Assembly (NCBI RefSeq): GCF_014651635.1
Contig: NZ_BMXG01000004.1
Coordinates: 165,432 to 229,431, forward strand
Direction of reading: 5' to 3'
From: Cerasicoccus arenae
GTDB lineage: Bacteria > Verrucomicrobiota > Verrucomicrobiia > Opitutales > Cerasicoccaceae
Length of the DNA stretch: 64,000 bases
Shown: positions 8,534 through 18,340 of the stretch, piece by piece
How the letters are laid out: each line of letters begins with the position of its first letter
How positions within the stretch are numbered: the stretch's first letter is position 1
Notes under the pieces: model-generated
The model's database searches: none
What the model was told of the DNA's origin: nothing
What the model saw: only the letters and a program-made list of their open reading frames with translations
Position numbers and translations under genes: made by a program

Positions 8534-9715
8534 ATGAAGCCACTGCTGCTCGGCTCACTTACTTTCCTGGCCGCCACGCCGGTTCTTTTTGCGGTTTATG
8601 CGCCAATACCATCACAGGAGCAGGGGGAAGCCTTCTCGGGATCCATCACCAGTGGGGCGTATTATGACTCCAACATCTTTGGGTCACAGAATGGCCGTGT
8701 GTCGAGCGTGGTTGGTGAAATCAGCCCGCATCTCGATTATAATCAGTCGCTGACTGATCAGACTTTTTTCGCGGTCGATTATGACTTACAGGTTCTCATC
8801 TTTGAGAATCGCCCAGGCAGCGATGACGTGCTGACCAATAATTTTCTGAACGCACAGATCGACCACACGTTTGCGCCGAACATCTTCGCGAGCATCAGCG
8901 ATAATTTTTCCTATACGCAAAACCCGGAGTCCGCCGTCATTGCTGGCGCACCACTCCAGACGGACCAGTCCTATTTCTATAATCGCGTCGATTTGGAAGC
9001 ACTCTGGAATATCACCGAAATCTGGTCGCTGGAAGGCAAGTTCCGCAATCAGTTCTGGTTCTACGATGACAATAGACTGGCCGATCAATTGGACCACATC
9101 CAGTACCTCTTCGGCGTGGAGGTTGGTTATAACTTTCTGCCTGAGCTTACGCTGATCGGCGAATATCGCTTCGAGTACAACGACTACACCAACGACTCCC
9201 CCCCCAAGAGCAACTACAGCAATTATGCGCTGGTAGGCTTTAATTACGAAATGTCCGAGCGCTTGATTATTCTGGTGCGTGGTGGCGCGGAATTCCGTGT
9301 GCGCGAAAGCGCCCCGAATCGTAATTCGCCTTACGGAGAAGTCACCGCAGTCTATCAATTGACCGAGCGTTCCTACGTTTCTGGCGCGGCGACCTACGGC
9401 ATTTTTCAGACCACGGATACGAACTCATTCCTCGACCAAGAAAACTTGGATCTGGAATTGAATTTCGAATACTTCGTCTTCCCTAAAATTGCGGTGTCTG
9501 GCTCGCTTTTCTATCAATACGCCCAGATGAACGGTCGCGGCTTGGTGGCCGATGCCAACGAATACACCTACCGCGCTGGGGTGGGGGTCTCTTATTTGAT
9601 TACCGACAATTGGGCGCTGTGGGTCGACTACGACTATGATCTGGTTGACTCCCAAGTGCCGGGACGCGACCAAGTGCGTAACCGAGTGGGCGGCTATTTT
9701 CGCTACACTTTCTAA
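8534..9715 (+). CDS. Outer-membrane beta-barrel protein, probably exopolysaccharide-linked
   Basis: 393 residues with a signal peptide (1-19). The rest alternates short aromatic-rich strands (YDSNIFGSQNG, FFAVDYDLQVLIF, WALWVDYDYDL) and ends in a terminal Phe (GGYFRYTF), the hallmark of Bam-assembled barrels. The composition matches the outer-membrane barrel often found in PEP-CTERM-associated exopolysaccharide loci. It lies upstream of a Wzc-type chain-length kinase, so a role in polysaccharide export or surface anchoring is plausible. Eight C in a row occur at 9198-9205 within the gene. Confidence 0.75.
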   Translation: MKPLLLGSLTFLAATPVLFAVYAPIPSQEQGEAFSGSITSGAYYDSNIFGSQNGRVSSVVGEISPHLDYNQSLTDQTFFAVDYDLQVLIFENRPGSDDVLTNNFLNAQIDHTFAPNIFASISDNFSYTQNPESAVIAGAPLQTDQSYFYNRVDLEALWNITEIWSLEGKFRNQFWFYDDNRLADQLDHIQYLFGVEVGYNFLPELTLIGEYRFEYNDYTNDSPPKSNYSNYALVGFNYEMSERLIILVRGGAEFRVRESAPNRNSPYGEVTAVYQLTERSYVSGAATYGIFQTTDTNSFLDQENLDLELNFEYFVFPKIAVSGSLFYQYAQMNGRGLVADANEYTYRAGVGVSYLITDNWALWVDYDYDLVDSQVPGRDQVRNRVGGYFRYTF

Positions 9716-9802
9716 TGGTTTAGCGGGTTGAGAGACTCGGGCCATCATAAGATTGCCTGTGCACAGCAACACGCTTAGTGTGCGCGCTTTTATTCGTTAT
9801 TC

Positions 9803-11989
9803 ATGGCTTCGCCTACTCAATCTGAAGATAGCAGTTCGCTCAGCTTTTATTTGCGAGCGCTTTATTTGCGCCGCTGGCTGATCCTCACCATTGTCGCGTT
9901 GACTTTGATTACGGCGATCATTGTCACTTGGGCAATGCCTCAGTGGTACCGTGCCACAGTGGTCATTAAAGTGGATAAGCCCGAGGAGCAAGTCGCGTTG
10001 TTTTCGCGTGAAGGCAGTGGCTACGACCCGTTCTTTTCGCAAGAGCAAGTAGAGATCCTGACCAGTAAGCAAATCCTCTATCAGGTGATTGAGGCGCTGG
10101 ACCTCCAACAGAAGCTGGGCGACATGTTTGCCGACGGGCAAAAGCTTTCACCCGGCCAAGCCTATATGTTTTTGGCCGAGAGAGTGCCATTATCCAAGGG
10201 ACCACCGTTGGCCCGGCGAATGATTTCCGTCCGCTCCACGCAGCAGGGCACATCGCTCATCGAAATTTCCGCTTGGACGCTTGGCGACCCGCAACTCGCT
10301 GCCGCGATCGCCAACGCCATTGCCGTGATTTACTCGGAGGACCGCATCGCCTTCGCCACGGCCAATCAAACTGAGGGCATTGCTCGTTTAAGGGAAGAAC
10401 TTGAGAAGCAGGGACGCATCGTTTCAGATCAACGTGATGCGGTGGAGAATCTTCGTAGCGAGTTGAGTATTTCCGGCGTTGATCTCGACATGGCTGTCCT
10501 CAATCAAGACGTAGAAAATCTGCGTTCGATCGAGCGTTCGCTCATCCAACTGCGTGTGGAGGCCATTGGCCGTAAATCGCGGTGGGAAAATTTTAAGGCA
10601 ATTCCGGAGGAGGATCGCCTGTCGTTGGTGAATTCCGAACTCATCACGGACGTTAATTTGCAGGATTTGCTACAGGCTTACATGCTTCAGCAGCAGCAAT
10701 ACGCGAAACTGGCAGCGCAATTGGGAGACGAGCACCCTGAGTTGAAGGCTTCCAGGCGAAGCATCGAAACCATTCGCGAACAGCTGGATAACTTACTCAA
10801 CGGCTATCAGCGCTCGCTTGAGTTGTCTTATTTAGAGGCTAAGGCGCGCATGGAGGAGCTTCAACGCCAGCTTGGAGAAATGCGTTCGGCGCAGATTGAC
10901 TCTGAAACGAGCCGTATGCGCCCCTTTGAAGATTCAGTGGAAAAACTTCGTGAGGAAGAGCGCATTTATCAAACGATGAAGCTAACCCTGCGCCAGCGGG
11001 AAATTGATTTTCAGGCACCCAAGAAAAGCATCGAAATTCTTAGCCAAGCTGAGGCACCGGTGCAGAGTGCATGGCCAAATTGGTTTTTAAACATCTTCTT
11101 GGCGCTTCTCTGTGGTTCGGTGTTGGGCATCAGCGTGGCGCTTATCGTGGACCTCTGCGACACCAGTTTCCGCGGCGTGGAAGAGATCGAAAAACTAACT
11201 GGCTTGCCGGCCTTAGGGATCATTCCCCGTGGGCTGCATCTGATCAACGCCAGCTCTTACGAAACGACTCAGGCAGAGCCTTATCGGGTGCTACAGACCA
11301 ATCTCGAACTCGTCAGCGATCCGAGCAAGTCGCGTGTTCTCGCGCTCCAGAGCGCAGGCCCGGGGGAGGGCAAGTCCACCACTTTGCGTAATCTGGCCGC
11401 CGTGATGGCGCTTTCTGGCCAGAAGGTGCTCATCATCGATACTGACCTGCGGCGCCCGGTCCAGCATCGCCATGCGAAACTCTCCGTGGGGCCCGGCCTC
11501 GCCAACGTGCTCGATGGTGGCATGGCGCTAGACGAGGCGATCCGCCCAACCGATGTCGCAGGCTTGGATCTGCTTACCAGTGGGGAAACCGGACGTGCGC
11601 TTAACCGGATCGCAGTTAAAAAGCTGGAGGCTGAGCTGCATCATCTACGCCAGCGCTACGATGTAATTTTCCTCGATTCGCCACCGGTGCTGGGCTTGAG
11701 CGATGCTGGCCTCATTGCTGGTCTGGTCGATACCGTGGTTTTGGTGGTGCAGCATCGTCGCCATCCGCGCCGGATGATCCTCCGCGCCAAGCAGACGATC
11801 GATACTCATGCCAATGAGTTGGCCGGGCTGGTCCTCAATCGCGTCCCCCTGAGTGCGGAGGGCGACTATCAATACTATCACGCAAATTACGCCTACTACC
11901 GCGGACAAGACAAAGCCCGCATGATCAAGAGCCCGAAGTCTGATATGGCAGATGAAGAATCCGCCGAAGGTATTCGCCTAAAAGAATAG
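9803..11989 (+). CDS. Polysaccharide co-polymerase with BY-kinase domain (Wzc type)
   Basis: 728 residues. The N-terminal Wzz domain starts with a membrane span (about 28-48), followed by a long periplasmic coiled-coil region (200-400) and a second span (about 428-450). The cytoplasmic C-terminal half is a bacterial tyrosine kinase: Walker A GPGEGKSTT near 520, Walker A' DTDLRRP near 549, Walker B FLDSPP near 627, and a tyrosine cluster YQYYHANYAYY near 692-702. It controls chain length and export of capsule or exopolysaccharide; autophosphorylation of the Tyr cluster is expected. It follows the outer-membrane barrel gene by 87 bp. Confidence 0.93.
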   Translation: MASPTQSEDSSSLSFYLRALYLRRWLILTIVALTLITAIIVTWAMPQWYRATVVIKVDKPEEQVALFSREGSGYDPFFSQEQVEILTSKQILYQVIEALDLQQKLGDMFADGQKLSPGQAYMFLAERVPLSKGPPLARRMISVRSTQQGTSLIEISAWTLGDPQLAAAIANAIAVIYSEDRIAFATANQTEGIARLREELEKQGRIVSDQRDAVENLRSELSISGVDLDMAVLNQDVENLRSIERSLIQLRVEAIGRKSRWENFKAIPEEDRLSLVNSELITDVNLQDLLQAYMLQQQQYAKLAAQLGDEHPELKASRRSIETIREQLDNLLNGYQRSLELSYLEAKARMEELQRQLGEMRSAQIDSETSRMRPFEDSVEKLREEERIYQTMKLTLRQREIDFQAPKKSIEILSQAEAPVQSAWPNWFLNIFLALLCGSVLGISVALIVDLCDTSFRGVEEIEKLTGLPALGIIPRGLHLINASSYETTQAEPYRVLQTNLELVSDPSKSRVLALQSAGPGEGKSTTLRNLAAVMALSGQKVLIIDTDLRRPVQHRHAKLSVGPGLANVLDGGMALDEAIRPTDVAGLDLLTSGETGRALNRIAVKKLEAELHHLRQRYDVIFLDSPPVLGLSDAGLIAGLVDTVVLVVQHRRHPRRMILRAKQTIDTHANELAGLVLNRVPLSAEGDYQYYHANYAYYRGQDKARMIKSPKSDMADEESAEGIRLKE

Positions 11990-12050
11990 AGGAATATTCC
12001 CTGCGCGATTGCTGTTGATTCGTGGAGGCGGATTGATTGACTGTCGCCTT

Positions 12051-12512
12051 ATGGATTTGACCCCTGAACAGAAACAGCAAGTTGCCGCTTGGGTGAACGA
12101 TGGTGAAAGCCTCGCTGAAATCCAGCGTCGGATTAACAACGAATTCAGCGTACCAATGACCTATATGGATGTACGCTTCCTCGTCGACGACCTCGAACTG
12201 GACCTCGTGGATAAAACTCCCAAAGTTGATCCCGCAGATGCCACTAAGCCAGCTGTGGACGCCGAAGCGAGCATTGTGGACGATGCACCAGAAGGTGGCG
12301 TATCCGTAGAACTCGACGCAATCATGCGCCCAGGTGCCATGGTCAGCGGTTCAGTGACATTCTCCGATGGTGAAAGCATGGGTTGGCAGTTGGACCAGGC
12401 AGGTCGCCTAGGCCTCATCCCTGGCCCCACCGAAGGTTATCGCCCTTCTGAGGCAGATGTCATGGCTTTTCAGGCCGCCCTCGAAGAAGAACTACGTAAG
12501 AAGGGGATGTAA
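12051..12512 (+). CDS. Conserved hypothetical protein
   Basis: 153 residues from the ATG at 12051; an upstream in-frame start (12009) adds an unconserved segment. The N-terminal 45 residues (PEQKQQVAAWVNDGESLAEIQRRI) look like a small helix-turn-helix. The middle is acidic and Ala/Asp-rich. The C-terminal part (MRPGAMVSGSVTFSDGESMGWQLDQAGRLG is its core, residues ~98-127) looks like a folded beta domain. I do not recognise a named family. It lies three bases before the TTG of the RluA-type gene, so the two are likely one operon. Confidence 0.7.
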   Translation: MDLTPEQKQQVAAWVNDGESLAEIQRRINNEFSVPMTYMDVRFLVDDLELDLVDKTPKVDPADATKPAVDAEASIVDDAPEGGVSVELDAIMRPGAMVSGSVTFSDGESMGWQLDQAGRLGLIPGPTEGYRPSEADVMAFQAALEEELRKKGM

Positions 12513-12515
12513 CTT

Positions 12516-13460
12516 TTGGACGAACTCACACAGCTGCCGGGCGAATCGGTCGAGATTACCGTGTCGCCTCAGGCGGCTGGTGGTCGAGTAGACAAAGTTC
12601 TTGCCGACGCCTTGCGCGATTGGAGCCGCGAACGCCTGAAAAGCGTTTTTGAAGCTGGTATGGTGACGCTTAATGGCGCGCCGACCGTTAAGAAAACTCG
12701 TGTTGCGGAGGGGGATGTCATTGCCCTGATTCTACCAGATCGGCCCTCAACCAAGGTTGAGCCGATGGACGTCCCGCTTGATATTTTATTTGAGGACGAG
12801 TATCTCGTCGCGATTAACAAGCCTTGTGGTATGGTGACTCATCCTGGCGCTGCCGTAGAGCCGCCCACGCTCTGCCACGCGCTTCTACACTATACAGACG
12901 GCAAATTGGCTAAAGCTGGCGGGGAAGAGCGCCCCGGCGTTGTGCATCGGCTAGACAAGGCGACAACCGGCGTGATCGTCTTTGCCAAGACCGACGAGGC
13001 ATATTACGCGCTGGTTCAGGCCTTTTCCCAGCGACTCACCAAAAAAGAATACTTGGCCATCGTCACTGGCAGTCCACAGCTGGAGGCTGGCAGTATTCGT
13101 GAGCCGATTGAGCGCGACTTACAGTATCGTACGCGAATGGCCGTCCGCGAAGATGGAAAGCCTGCGCATACGGACTGGCATATTGTTGAGCGATTGGACG
13201 AGCGTCATTGCTTGGTCCATTGTCGCATCCATACCGGACGTACGCACCAGATTCGCGTCCATTTAAGCCATCTGGGCATGATCTTGCTGGGTGACTCGAC
13301 TTATGGCTATCGCCCGCGTCAGGGACAAGATTGGCATGAAGATTTTTTCCTCCATGCAGCTAGTTTAATTCTGCCGCATCCCATTACTGGTGAGCCATTG
13401 GAAATTACGGCAGAATTGCCCCCTGCATTCCAAGATCAGCTAGTCAAATTACGCGCATAA
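12516..13460 (+). CDS. RluA-family RNA pseudouridine synthase
   Basis: 314 residues from a TTG at 12516, with an N-terminal S4 RNA-binding domain (about 15-70) and a catalytic domain. The signature HRLDKATTGVIVFAK near residue 147 contains the catalytic Asp of the family; GRTHQIRVHL is near 240. It isomerises uridine in rRNA or tRNA. Which site (RluD, RluC or RluA-like) cannot be told from sequence alone, although S4 plus this length is closest to RluD/RluC. A later ATG would remove part of the S4 domain, so the TTG start is preferred. Confidence 0.9.
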   Translation: MDELTQLPGESVEITVSPQAAGGRVDKVLADALRDWSRERLKSVFEAGMVTLNGAPTVKKTRVAEGDVIALILPDRPSTKVEPMDVPLDILFEDEYLVAINKPCGMVTHPGAAVEPPTLCHALLHYTDGKLAKAGGEERPGVVHRLDKATTGVIVFAKTDEAYYALVQAFSQRLTKKEYLAIVTGSPQLEAGSIREPIERDLQYRTRMAVREDGKPAHTDWHIVERLDERHCLVHCRIHTGRTHQIRVHLSHLGMILLGDSTYGYRPRQGQDWHEDFFLHAASLILPHPITGEPLEITAELPPAFQDQLVKLRA

Positions 13461-13673
13461 AAATAGGGGGTTTACCTTTCGGTGAGCCCCACTGTGACTT
13501 TCTATTGTCCTTATTATGCCCAATGAGTGCTTTAAGGACCTTGCCAATAGGGGCTTTAGTACTGGTATCTCAATTTTTAGAGAATACAGTATCGATTTTT
13601 TCTTGTATAGGGTTTAATCATCATACAAGAATGAATGCCTCCCCTTTGATAAACCTCTATTTCTCATTCCCCT

Positions 13674-13877
13674 ATGTCCTACGTTCGCCGTCGTAATTCG
13701 GTCCATTTCCACATCAACGGTTATCGCATCCGCAAAGGTGTATTCTGGCGCTGGATTGGAGCGAGTTCACTGATTGTGCTTCTAACGATCGTTGCCATGG
13801 CTTGGACCTTTTACAGCAAAGACCACGTCATCCATCAGGCTGCCTCGCAACTGCTAGAGCAATTCTCTGGGCGCTAG
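13674..13877 (+). CDS. Small single-span membrane protein
   Basis: 67 residues: a basic N-terminus (SYVRRRNS, YRIRKG), one hydrophobic span (about 28-46) and a short polar C-terminus. The topology, with positive residues inside, and a terminator right after the stop support a real gene. No family is recognised. It stands alone on the plus strand between the pseudouridine synthase and convergent trpA. The 210 bp before it hold no other convincing gene. Confidence 0.5.
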   Translation: MSYVRRRNSVHFHINGYRIRKGVFWRWIGASSLIVLLTIVAMAWTFYSKDHVIHQAASQLLEQFSGR

Positions 13878-13903
13878 TTTCTTCCCAACCCTACCCCAAA
13901 AAA

Positions 13904-13940
13904 GAAGGTCGCGGCTTGTATTGAGTCGCGGCCTTCGCTT
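13904..13940. terminator. Terminator between the small membrane protein gene and trpA
   Basis: GAAGGTCGCG (13904-13913) pairs with CGCGGCCTTC (13927-13936) with one G-U pair and a 13-nt loop. An A-run precedes it and T-rich sequence follows, so it can serve both convergent genes. Confidence 0.8.
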
Positions 13941-13950
13941 TTGAATGCAC

Positions 13951-14751
13951 TCAAGCAATCCCGGCGATCAGCTCATCAGCTTTGGCGCGTAGGGCAGCGA
14001 CAGCTTTTTCGGGCTCATTGGGATTGGCGGCGAGGCAGTTGACCAGTGCGCTGCCCACCACGACACCGTCTGCAACCTGACCAATGGTCGCAACGTGCTC
14101 AGCTTGCGATACGCCGAAGCCAACTACGAGGGGCAAGTCGGTAATCGAGCGGATCTGCGCAACGGAGTCGCTCAGGTCAGCAGAAAGGTCGGCGCGTTCG
14201 CCAGTTACACCTGTCCGCGACACGTAGTAGAGGAATCCAGTTGCGGTTTCGGAAATTTTCGCAATGCGATCAGGTGGTGTTGTTGGTGCGATGATAAACA
14301 CCGTGCCCAGCTCCTCATCCGCACAAACCTTTTTCCAAGAGGCGGCTTCTTCTGGTGGCAAATCGAGCACGAGAAAGCCGTCAACCCCGGCTTCTTTGGC
14401 TTGGCGGGCGTAGTTGGCCTCGCCGGGTGCAAAGACGAGATTGTAATAGGTGTAGAGCACGATTGGAACTTCGCTGAATTCGCGAATCGCACGGACGAGC
14501 TCCAATACACGTGTCTGCGTCATCCCGTTTTCCAGTGCGCGTTGGGCGGCAAGCTGATTGGTGAGACCGTCAGCCAGAGGATCGGAGAACGGCGCGCCAA
14601 GCTCCAATAGATCGGCACCAGCATTAATCAAGGCGCGGCAAGCGGCTAGGGAGACATCAAAGGTAGGGTCGCCTGCGCACAGATACGAAACGAAAAGCGG
14701 GCGTCCCGATTGACGGCCCTTGGAAAATGCTTGGGATATACGGCTATTCAT
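13951..14751 (-). CDS. trpA: Tryptophan synthase alpha chain
   Basis: Cleaves indole-3-glycerol phosphate to indole and glyceraldehyde-3-phosphate in a complex with TrpB. 266 residues from the ATG at 14751, the usual length; an in-frame start 14 codons earlier adds an unconserved stretch. A TIM-barrel with LLELGAPFSDPLADG near residue 47 (catalytic Glu and Asp), DGFLVLDLPPEE near 125 and YYVSRTGVTG near 172. TrpB is not adjacent and trpF lies 11 kb away, so tryptophan genes are scattered in this genome. Divergent from pgi. Confidence 0.95.
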   Translation of the reverse strand: MNSRISQAFSKGRQSGRPLFVSYLCAGDPTFDVSLAACRALINAGADLLELGAPFSDPLADGLTNQLAAQRALENGMTQTRVLELVRAIREFSEVPIVLYTYYNLVFAPGEANYARQAKEAGVDGFLVLDLPPEEAASWKKVCADEELGTVFIIAPTTPPDRIAKISETATGFLYYVSRTGVTGERADLSADLSDSVAQIRSITDLPLVVGFGVSQAEHVATIGQVADGVVVGSALVNCLAANPNEPEKAVAALRAKADELIAGIA

Positions 14752-14898
14752 GGTCAAAGTTTTCGGCCTTAACGACATGGCTCTGGCTGCCATCTGACAA
14801 TTGTTTTTTCCTTATCGGTGAAAATTTGCACTATATAGGTATAAAACACACATATCGCCTTGCGCCGCGCGGTCAGCGTTGCGTAGATAATCAACGCC

Positions 14899-16479
14899 AT
14901 GTCTTGGGATCGCTTTAAACAACACTATCTTTTCATAGAAACGCTCGATTTCGCACTCGATATCAGCCGCATGGATTTTGCGGATGATTACCTCGAGGTG
15001 ATGAAACCGAAAATTGACCAGGCCATAATAGCCATGGAAGAGCTGGAGGGTGGTGCCATTGCCAACCCTGACGAGAACCGCATGGTCGGTCATTATTGGT
15101 TGCGCGATGCCAGCCTTGCGCCGACGCCTGAGCTAAAGAAAGAGATTTCTGACTGTGAATCCGCCATCAAGGCTTTCGCGGCCAAGATTCATTCCGGCGA
15201 AATTAAAGGTTCGGACGGCAAGTTCGAGCATCTGCTGTGCATCGGTATCGGTGGGTCCGCACTCGGTCCCGAATTCGTCAATCAGGCGCTGGGTAATCCA
15301 ACCAACGACCCGATGACCATTCACTTTTTCGACAATACAGACCCGAACGGGATGGACAAAGTCCTCGCCCAGCTCAAGGGCAAGCTCGGGAAGACTCTGG
15401 CCGTCGTTACCTCCAAGAGCGGTGGTACTCCAGAAACCCGCAATGGCATGGTTGAGGCAGAAAATGCTTGGACCAAGGCTGGTCTCAAGTTTGGCCCGCA
15501 CGCTGTTGCTGTGACTGGATTGGGCTCCAAGCTCGACAAACATGCGGTTGCTGAGGGCTGGCTGACGCGTTTCCCAATGTGGGATTGGGTAGGCGGGCGT
15601 ACGTCTGAGCTGGCCGCCGTGGGCCTTGTTCCGGCTGCGCTGTCTGGCTTTGACATCGATGCGATGCTGAAGGGGGCCAAGGAAATGGACGCTGTCACCC
15701 GCGTAAAAGACTTTCGACAAAACCCAGCCGCGCTGATGGCGCTCATGTGGTTTTATGCAACTGATGGCGTGGGCAAGAAGGATATGGTCATTCTGCCTTA
15801 TAAGGATCGCCTGGAATTATTTTCCCGCTATCTTCAGCAACTCGTTATGGAGTCGCTCGGTAAGGAATTGGACCTAGACGGCAATACTGTTCACCAAGGC
15901 ATCGCCGTTTATGGCAATAAGGGTTCGACGGACCAGCACGCATATGTTCAACAACTTCGTGACGGTGTATTGAACTTTTTTGCGACATTTATTGAAGTCC
16001 ACACGGATCGCGCCGGCGAATCGCCGTTTGTGGAGGAAAAATTCACCTCGGGCGACTTTTTGCAAGGCCTGCTACTGGGCACCCGCGATGCACTTTATGA
16101 GAAGGGCCGCGAGTCGATCACGATTTCGGTCCGAGACGTGAGTGCGCATACAATCGGCATGCTCATTGCCCTCTATGAGCGCGCAGTCGGCTTCTACGGC
16201 TCACTCGTCAACGTTAATGCCTATCATCAGCCAGGCGTTGAGGCGGGTAAAAAAGCAGCCGCCAGCACGCTGGAACTACGTCAGCAAATTCTGGATGCGT
16301 TGTCCGCCAAACCCGGCGAAGCCTTTACCGCAGAACAACTTGCTTCGGAATTAGGTCTTGTATCGAAAACAGAACTCATTTTTAAATTGCTAGAACACAT
16401 GGCAGCTAATCAAAATCGCCCCTTACGCAAATTGATTGGCGACCCATTCTACGAATCTAAATACCTGATGGAGCAATAA
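14899..16479 (+). CDS. pgi: Glucose-6-phosphate isomerase
   Basis: 526 residues; interconverts glucose-6-phosphate and fructose-6-phosphate. SIS-type sugar isomerase blocks are clear: [12 protein letters not shown] near 115, [15 protein letters not shown] near 170 and [27 protein letters not shown] near 320-345. The extra C-terminal portion (about 455-526) looks like a winged-helix or helical tail, beyond the core fold but common in this shorter bacterial PGI subgroup. Divergent from trpA across about 150 bp that must hold both promoters. The ATG is the first in frame. Confidence 0.94.
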   Translation: MSWDRFKQHYLFIETLDFALDISRMDFADDYLEVMKPKIDQAIIAMEELEGGAIANPDENRMVGHYWLRDASLAPTPELKKEISDCESAIKAFAAKIHSGEIKGSDGKFEHLLCIGIGGSALGPEFVNQALGNPTNDPMTIHFFDNTDPNGMDKVLAQLKGKLGKTLAVVTSKSGGTPETRNGMVEAENAWTKAGLKFGPHAVAVTGLGSKLDKHAVAEGWLTRFPMWDWVGGRTSELAAVGLVPAALSGFDIDAMLKGAKEMDAVTRVKDFRQNPAALMALMWFYATDGVGKKDMVILPYKDRLELFSRYLQQLVMESLGKELDLDGNTVHQGIAVYGNKGSTDQHAYVQQLRDGVLNFFATFIEVHTDRAGESPFVEEKFTSGDFLQGLLLGTRDALYEKGRESITISVRDVSAHTIGMLIALYERAVGFYGSLVNVNAYHQPGVEAGKKAAASTLELRQQILDALSAKPGEAFTAEQLASELGLVSKTELIFKLLEHMAANQNRPLRKLIGDPFYESKYLMEQ

Positions 16480-16531
16480 GCTCAACGCTGACTCCCCAAA
16501 ACTGTAAATATATCTCTCTCAATCTGACATT

Positions 16532-17341
16532 ATGAAAGGTCTTTCCATAGCGCTTCGCGTCATCGCGATTCTCGGTGCGGCTGCTGCCGCCTTATTCTGG
16601 TACCAAACGAAGGGCAAAGTCCAAGCGGCAAATGACCAAATTGCGGAGCTACAAACGCAAAAGGCGAACGTAGAGTCCCAGGTTGAAGACCTTACGAACG
16701 CCAAGACTTCGATTTTGGGCAAAGCAAACGAATTCGAGCGGCAATTGGCTGACGCCAATTCCAAGATTTCATTTACCTCGAATGAGCTTAGCAAATACAA
16801 GCGCGACATTGGCCGTACAGAAAAGGACAAAGAAGAGCTTCAAGCCAAATACGACAGCCTGAATCAGGACTTTGACCAATTGAAGAGTGATGTTGCGAAC
16901 ATCAAAACAGTAGATGCTGGGGCCAAGGTTGATCCCGCTCTCCTCGCAGAAAAAGAAGAGCAGGTTACACAGCTTCAGACTCAACTCAGCGACTTAAAGG
17001 ACAAATTGGCTGTTGCCGTTCTCCGCACACAGGGGGCCGCATCTGGCGAAGTTGGTGTCAATGGTTCATCAGCGACTGGCGGTCCTGTCACGCTGAAGGC
17101 TGTTAAGGAGCAAGATGCTTCCATTCTCCGCACCGATCCCGACAAGGGCATTGTCATCATCAGCCGTGGACAGGTCGATGGCTTGCAGCGCCAAATGGAG
17201 TTCAATGTTGCCAAGGGTCTTGAGCGGAAAGTTCGCGTCAAGGTTGGCACCGTGGCACCCACTTACAGCGTAGCTTACATCTTGCCTGGTCAGGAGGCTT
17301 CACGCCTGCAAGAGGGCGATTCCGTTAAGATTACTCAATAA
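16532..17341 (+). CDS. Membrane-anchored coiled-coil protein
   Basis: 269 residues. One N-terminal hydrophobic span (about 6-26), then a long coiled coil (30-165, rich in Gln/Glu/Lys heptads). The C-terminal 90 residues form a compact domain with an ILRTDPDKGIVIISRGQVDGL segment and a VKVGTVAPTYSVAYILPG segment that resembles a small beta-barrel, as in MreC-like or DUF proteins. Function unknown; an envelope-spanning scaffold is a guess. It is followed by a small lipoprotein gene and rsmI. Confidence 0.7.
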   Translation: MKGLSIALRVIAILGAAAAALFWYQTKGKVQAANDQIAELQTQKANVESQVEDLTNAKTSILGKANEFERQLADANSKISFTSNELSKYKRDIGRTEKDKEELQAKYDSLNQDFDQLKSDVANIKTVDAGAKVDPALLAEKEEQVTQLQTQLSDLKDKLAVAVLRTQGAASGEVGVNGSSATGGPVTLKAVKEQDASILRTDPDKGIVIISRGQVDGLQRQMEFNVAKGLERKVRVKVGTVAPTYSVAYILPGQEASRLQEGDSVKITQ

Positions 17342-17379
17342 CCTCTTGTCGCCTGCTGGAAAACAGCTAGCGTCTTTCT

Positions 17380-17583
17380 TTGATGAGAGAAAACAAGCGT
17401 ATCCAGTTGCGGCTGATCATCGCCGCAGCCTTCCTGACTTTTACTGGTTTATTCCTGTCTGGCTGTGAATCAGCCAATCCGGACGAGAGTAACCTCCCTT
17501 GGGCGCGTCCAGCTACTTGGGAAGGCGGAGCTCCCGGTATGGGTGGCGGCGGTGGCTTAGGCGCTGGGCGTACTGGTTACTGA
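17380..17583 (+). CDS. Small Gly-rich lipoprotein
   Basis: 67 residues. A signal peptide ends in an LSGC lipobox (Cys29). The mature protein is short: an ESNLPWARPATWEGGAPG segment followed by Gly-rich sequence to the C-terminus. Similar short lipoproteins with a LPWA-P-WE-PG core are, as I recall, common in Verrucomicrobiota, with no known function. It probably belongs with the preceding coiled-coil gene. Confidence 0.65.
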   Translation: MMRENKRIQLRLIIAAAFLTFTGLFLSGCESANPDESNLPWARPATWEGGAPGMGGGGGLGAGRTGY

Positions 17584-17629
17584 TTTTTTTGAGGCCCTGG
17601 TTGCGCTCCGCTCCGAGGCTACGCTCACT

Positions 17630-18340
17630 ATGGATGATTCTGCGGCAGAGAAGCTGGAGTCAGCGCTATACGTTGTCTCTACGCCAATTGGCAACCTCGG
17701 CGACTTGTCTGCCCGTGCGGTGGATGTGCTGTGCCGAGCAGATGTAATCGCCTGTGAGGACACCCGCACGACTGGCCGTCTGCTGGGCCATATTGGCAGC
17801 AAACGTCCTGCAATTTCCTACCACGAGCACAACGAGCTGGCCCGTGCAACTGAGTTGGCGGATAAAATCACCGATGGGCAATCTGTGGCCTTGGTTTCAG
17901 ATGCGGGCACACCTACGCTGAGTGATCCCGGGTTCCGCGTGGTCCGTGAATGCCGTCGTCGCAGTCTAACTGTTGTGCCAGTGCCGGGTGCATCTGCGCT
18001 TCTTGCGGCGTTGGCTGCCAGTGGTCTGCCGACTGACGCGTTTTTTTACGCGGGCTTTTTGCCGCCCAAGTCTGCCGCACGCCGCACTTTTTTAGAGCGA
18101 CATCGGGATTTCCCGCACACGCTTGTGGTTTACGAATCCTGTCACCGCATCACTAAATTCCTTGCGGAGATGTTGGATGTCTTGGGCCCGGATCGTGTTA
18201 TCTGTCTCTCGCGCGAGATCACCAAAAAATTCGAGTCAATTCAAACCGCGCCGCTTAAAGATCTTGCGTCTGATCCGAGTAAAATTAGCATCAAGGGAGA
18301 ATTTGTCGTACTGATTGCTACTGAAGGGTTTGTGTTATGA
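17630..18340 (+). CDS. rsmI: 16S rRNA (cytidine-2'-O-)methyltransferase RsmI
   Basis: 236 residues; methylates C1402 of 16S rRNA using SAM. Tetrapyrrole-methylase fold with LYVVSTPIGNLGDLSARA near residue 12, CEDTRTTGRLL near 42, ALVSDAGTPTLSDPG near 84 and PVPGASALLAALAASGL near 109. It is slightly shorter than the E. coli enzyme at the C-terminus. Its stop overlaps the start of the Ppx/GppA gene by four bases, indicating translational coupling. Confidence 0.93.
   Translation: MDDSAAEKLESALYVVSTPIGNLGDLSARAVDVLCRADVIACEDTRTTGRLLGHIGSKRPAISYHEHNELARATELADKITDGQSVALVSDAGTPTLSDPGFRVVRECRRRSLTVVPVPGASALLAALAASGLPTDAFFYAGFLPPKSAARRTFLERHRDFPHTLVVYESCHRITKFLAEMLDVLGPDRVICLSREITKKFESIQTAPLKDLASDPSKISIKGEFVVLIATEGFVL

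Noticed and set aside
13505..13696. A 63-residue plus-strand ORF before the small membrane protein gene
   Set aside because: No conserved feature and it overlaps the better-supported small gene at 13674.
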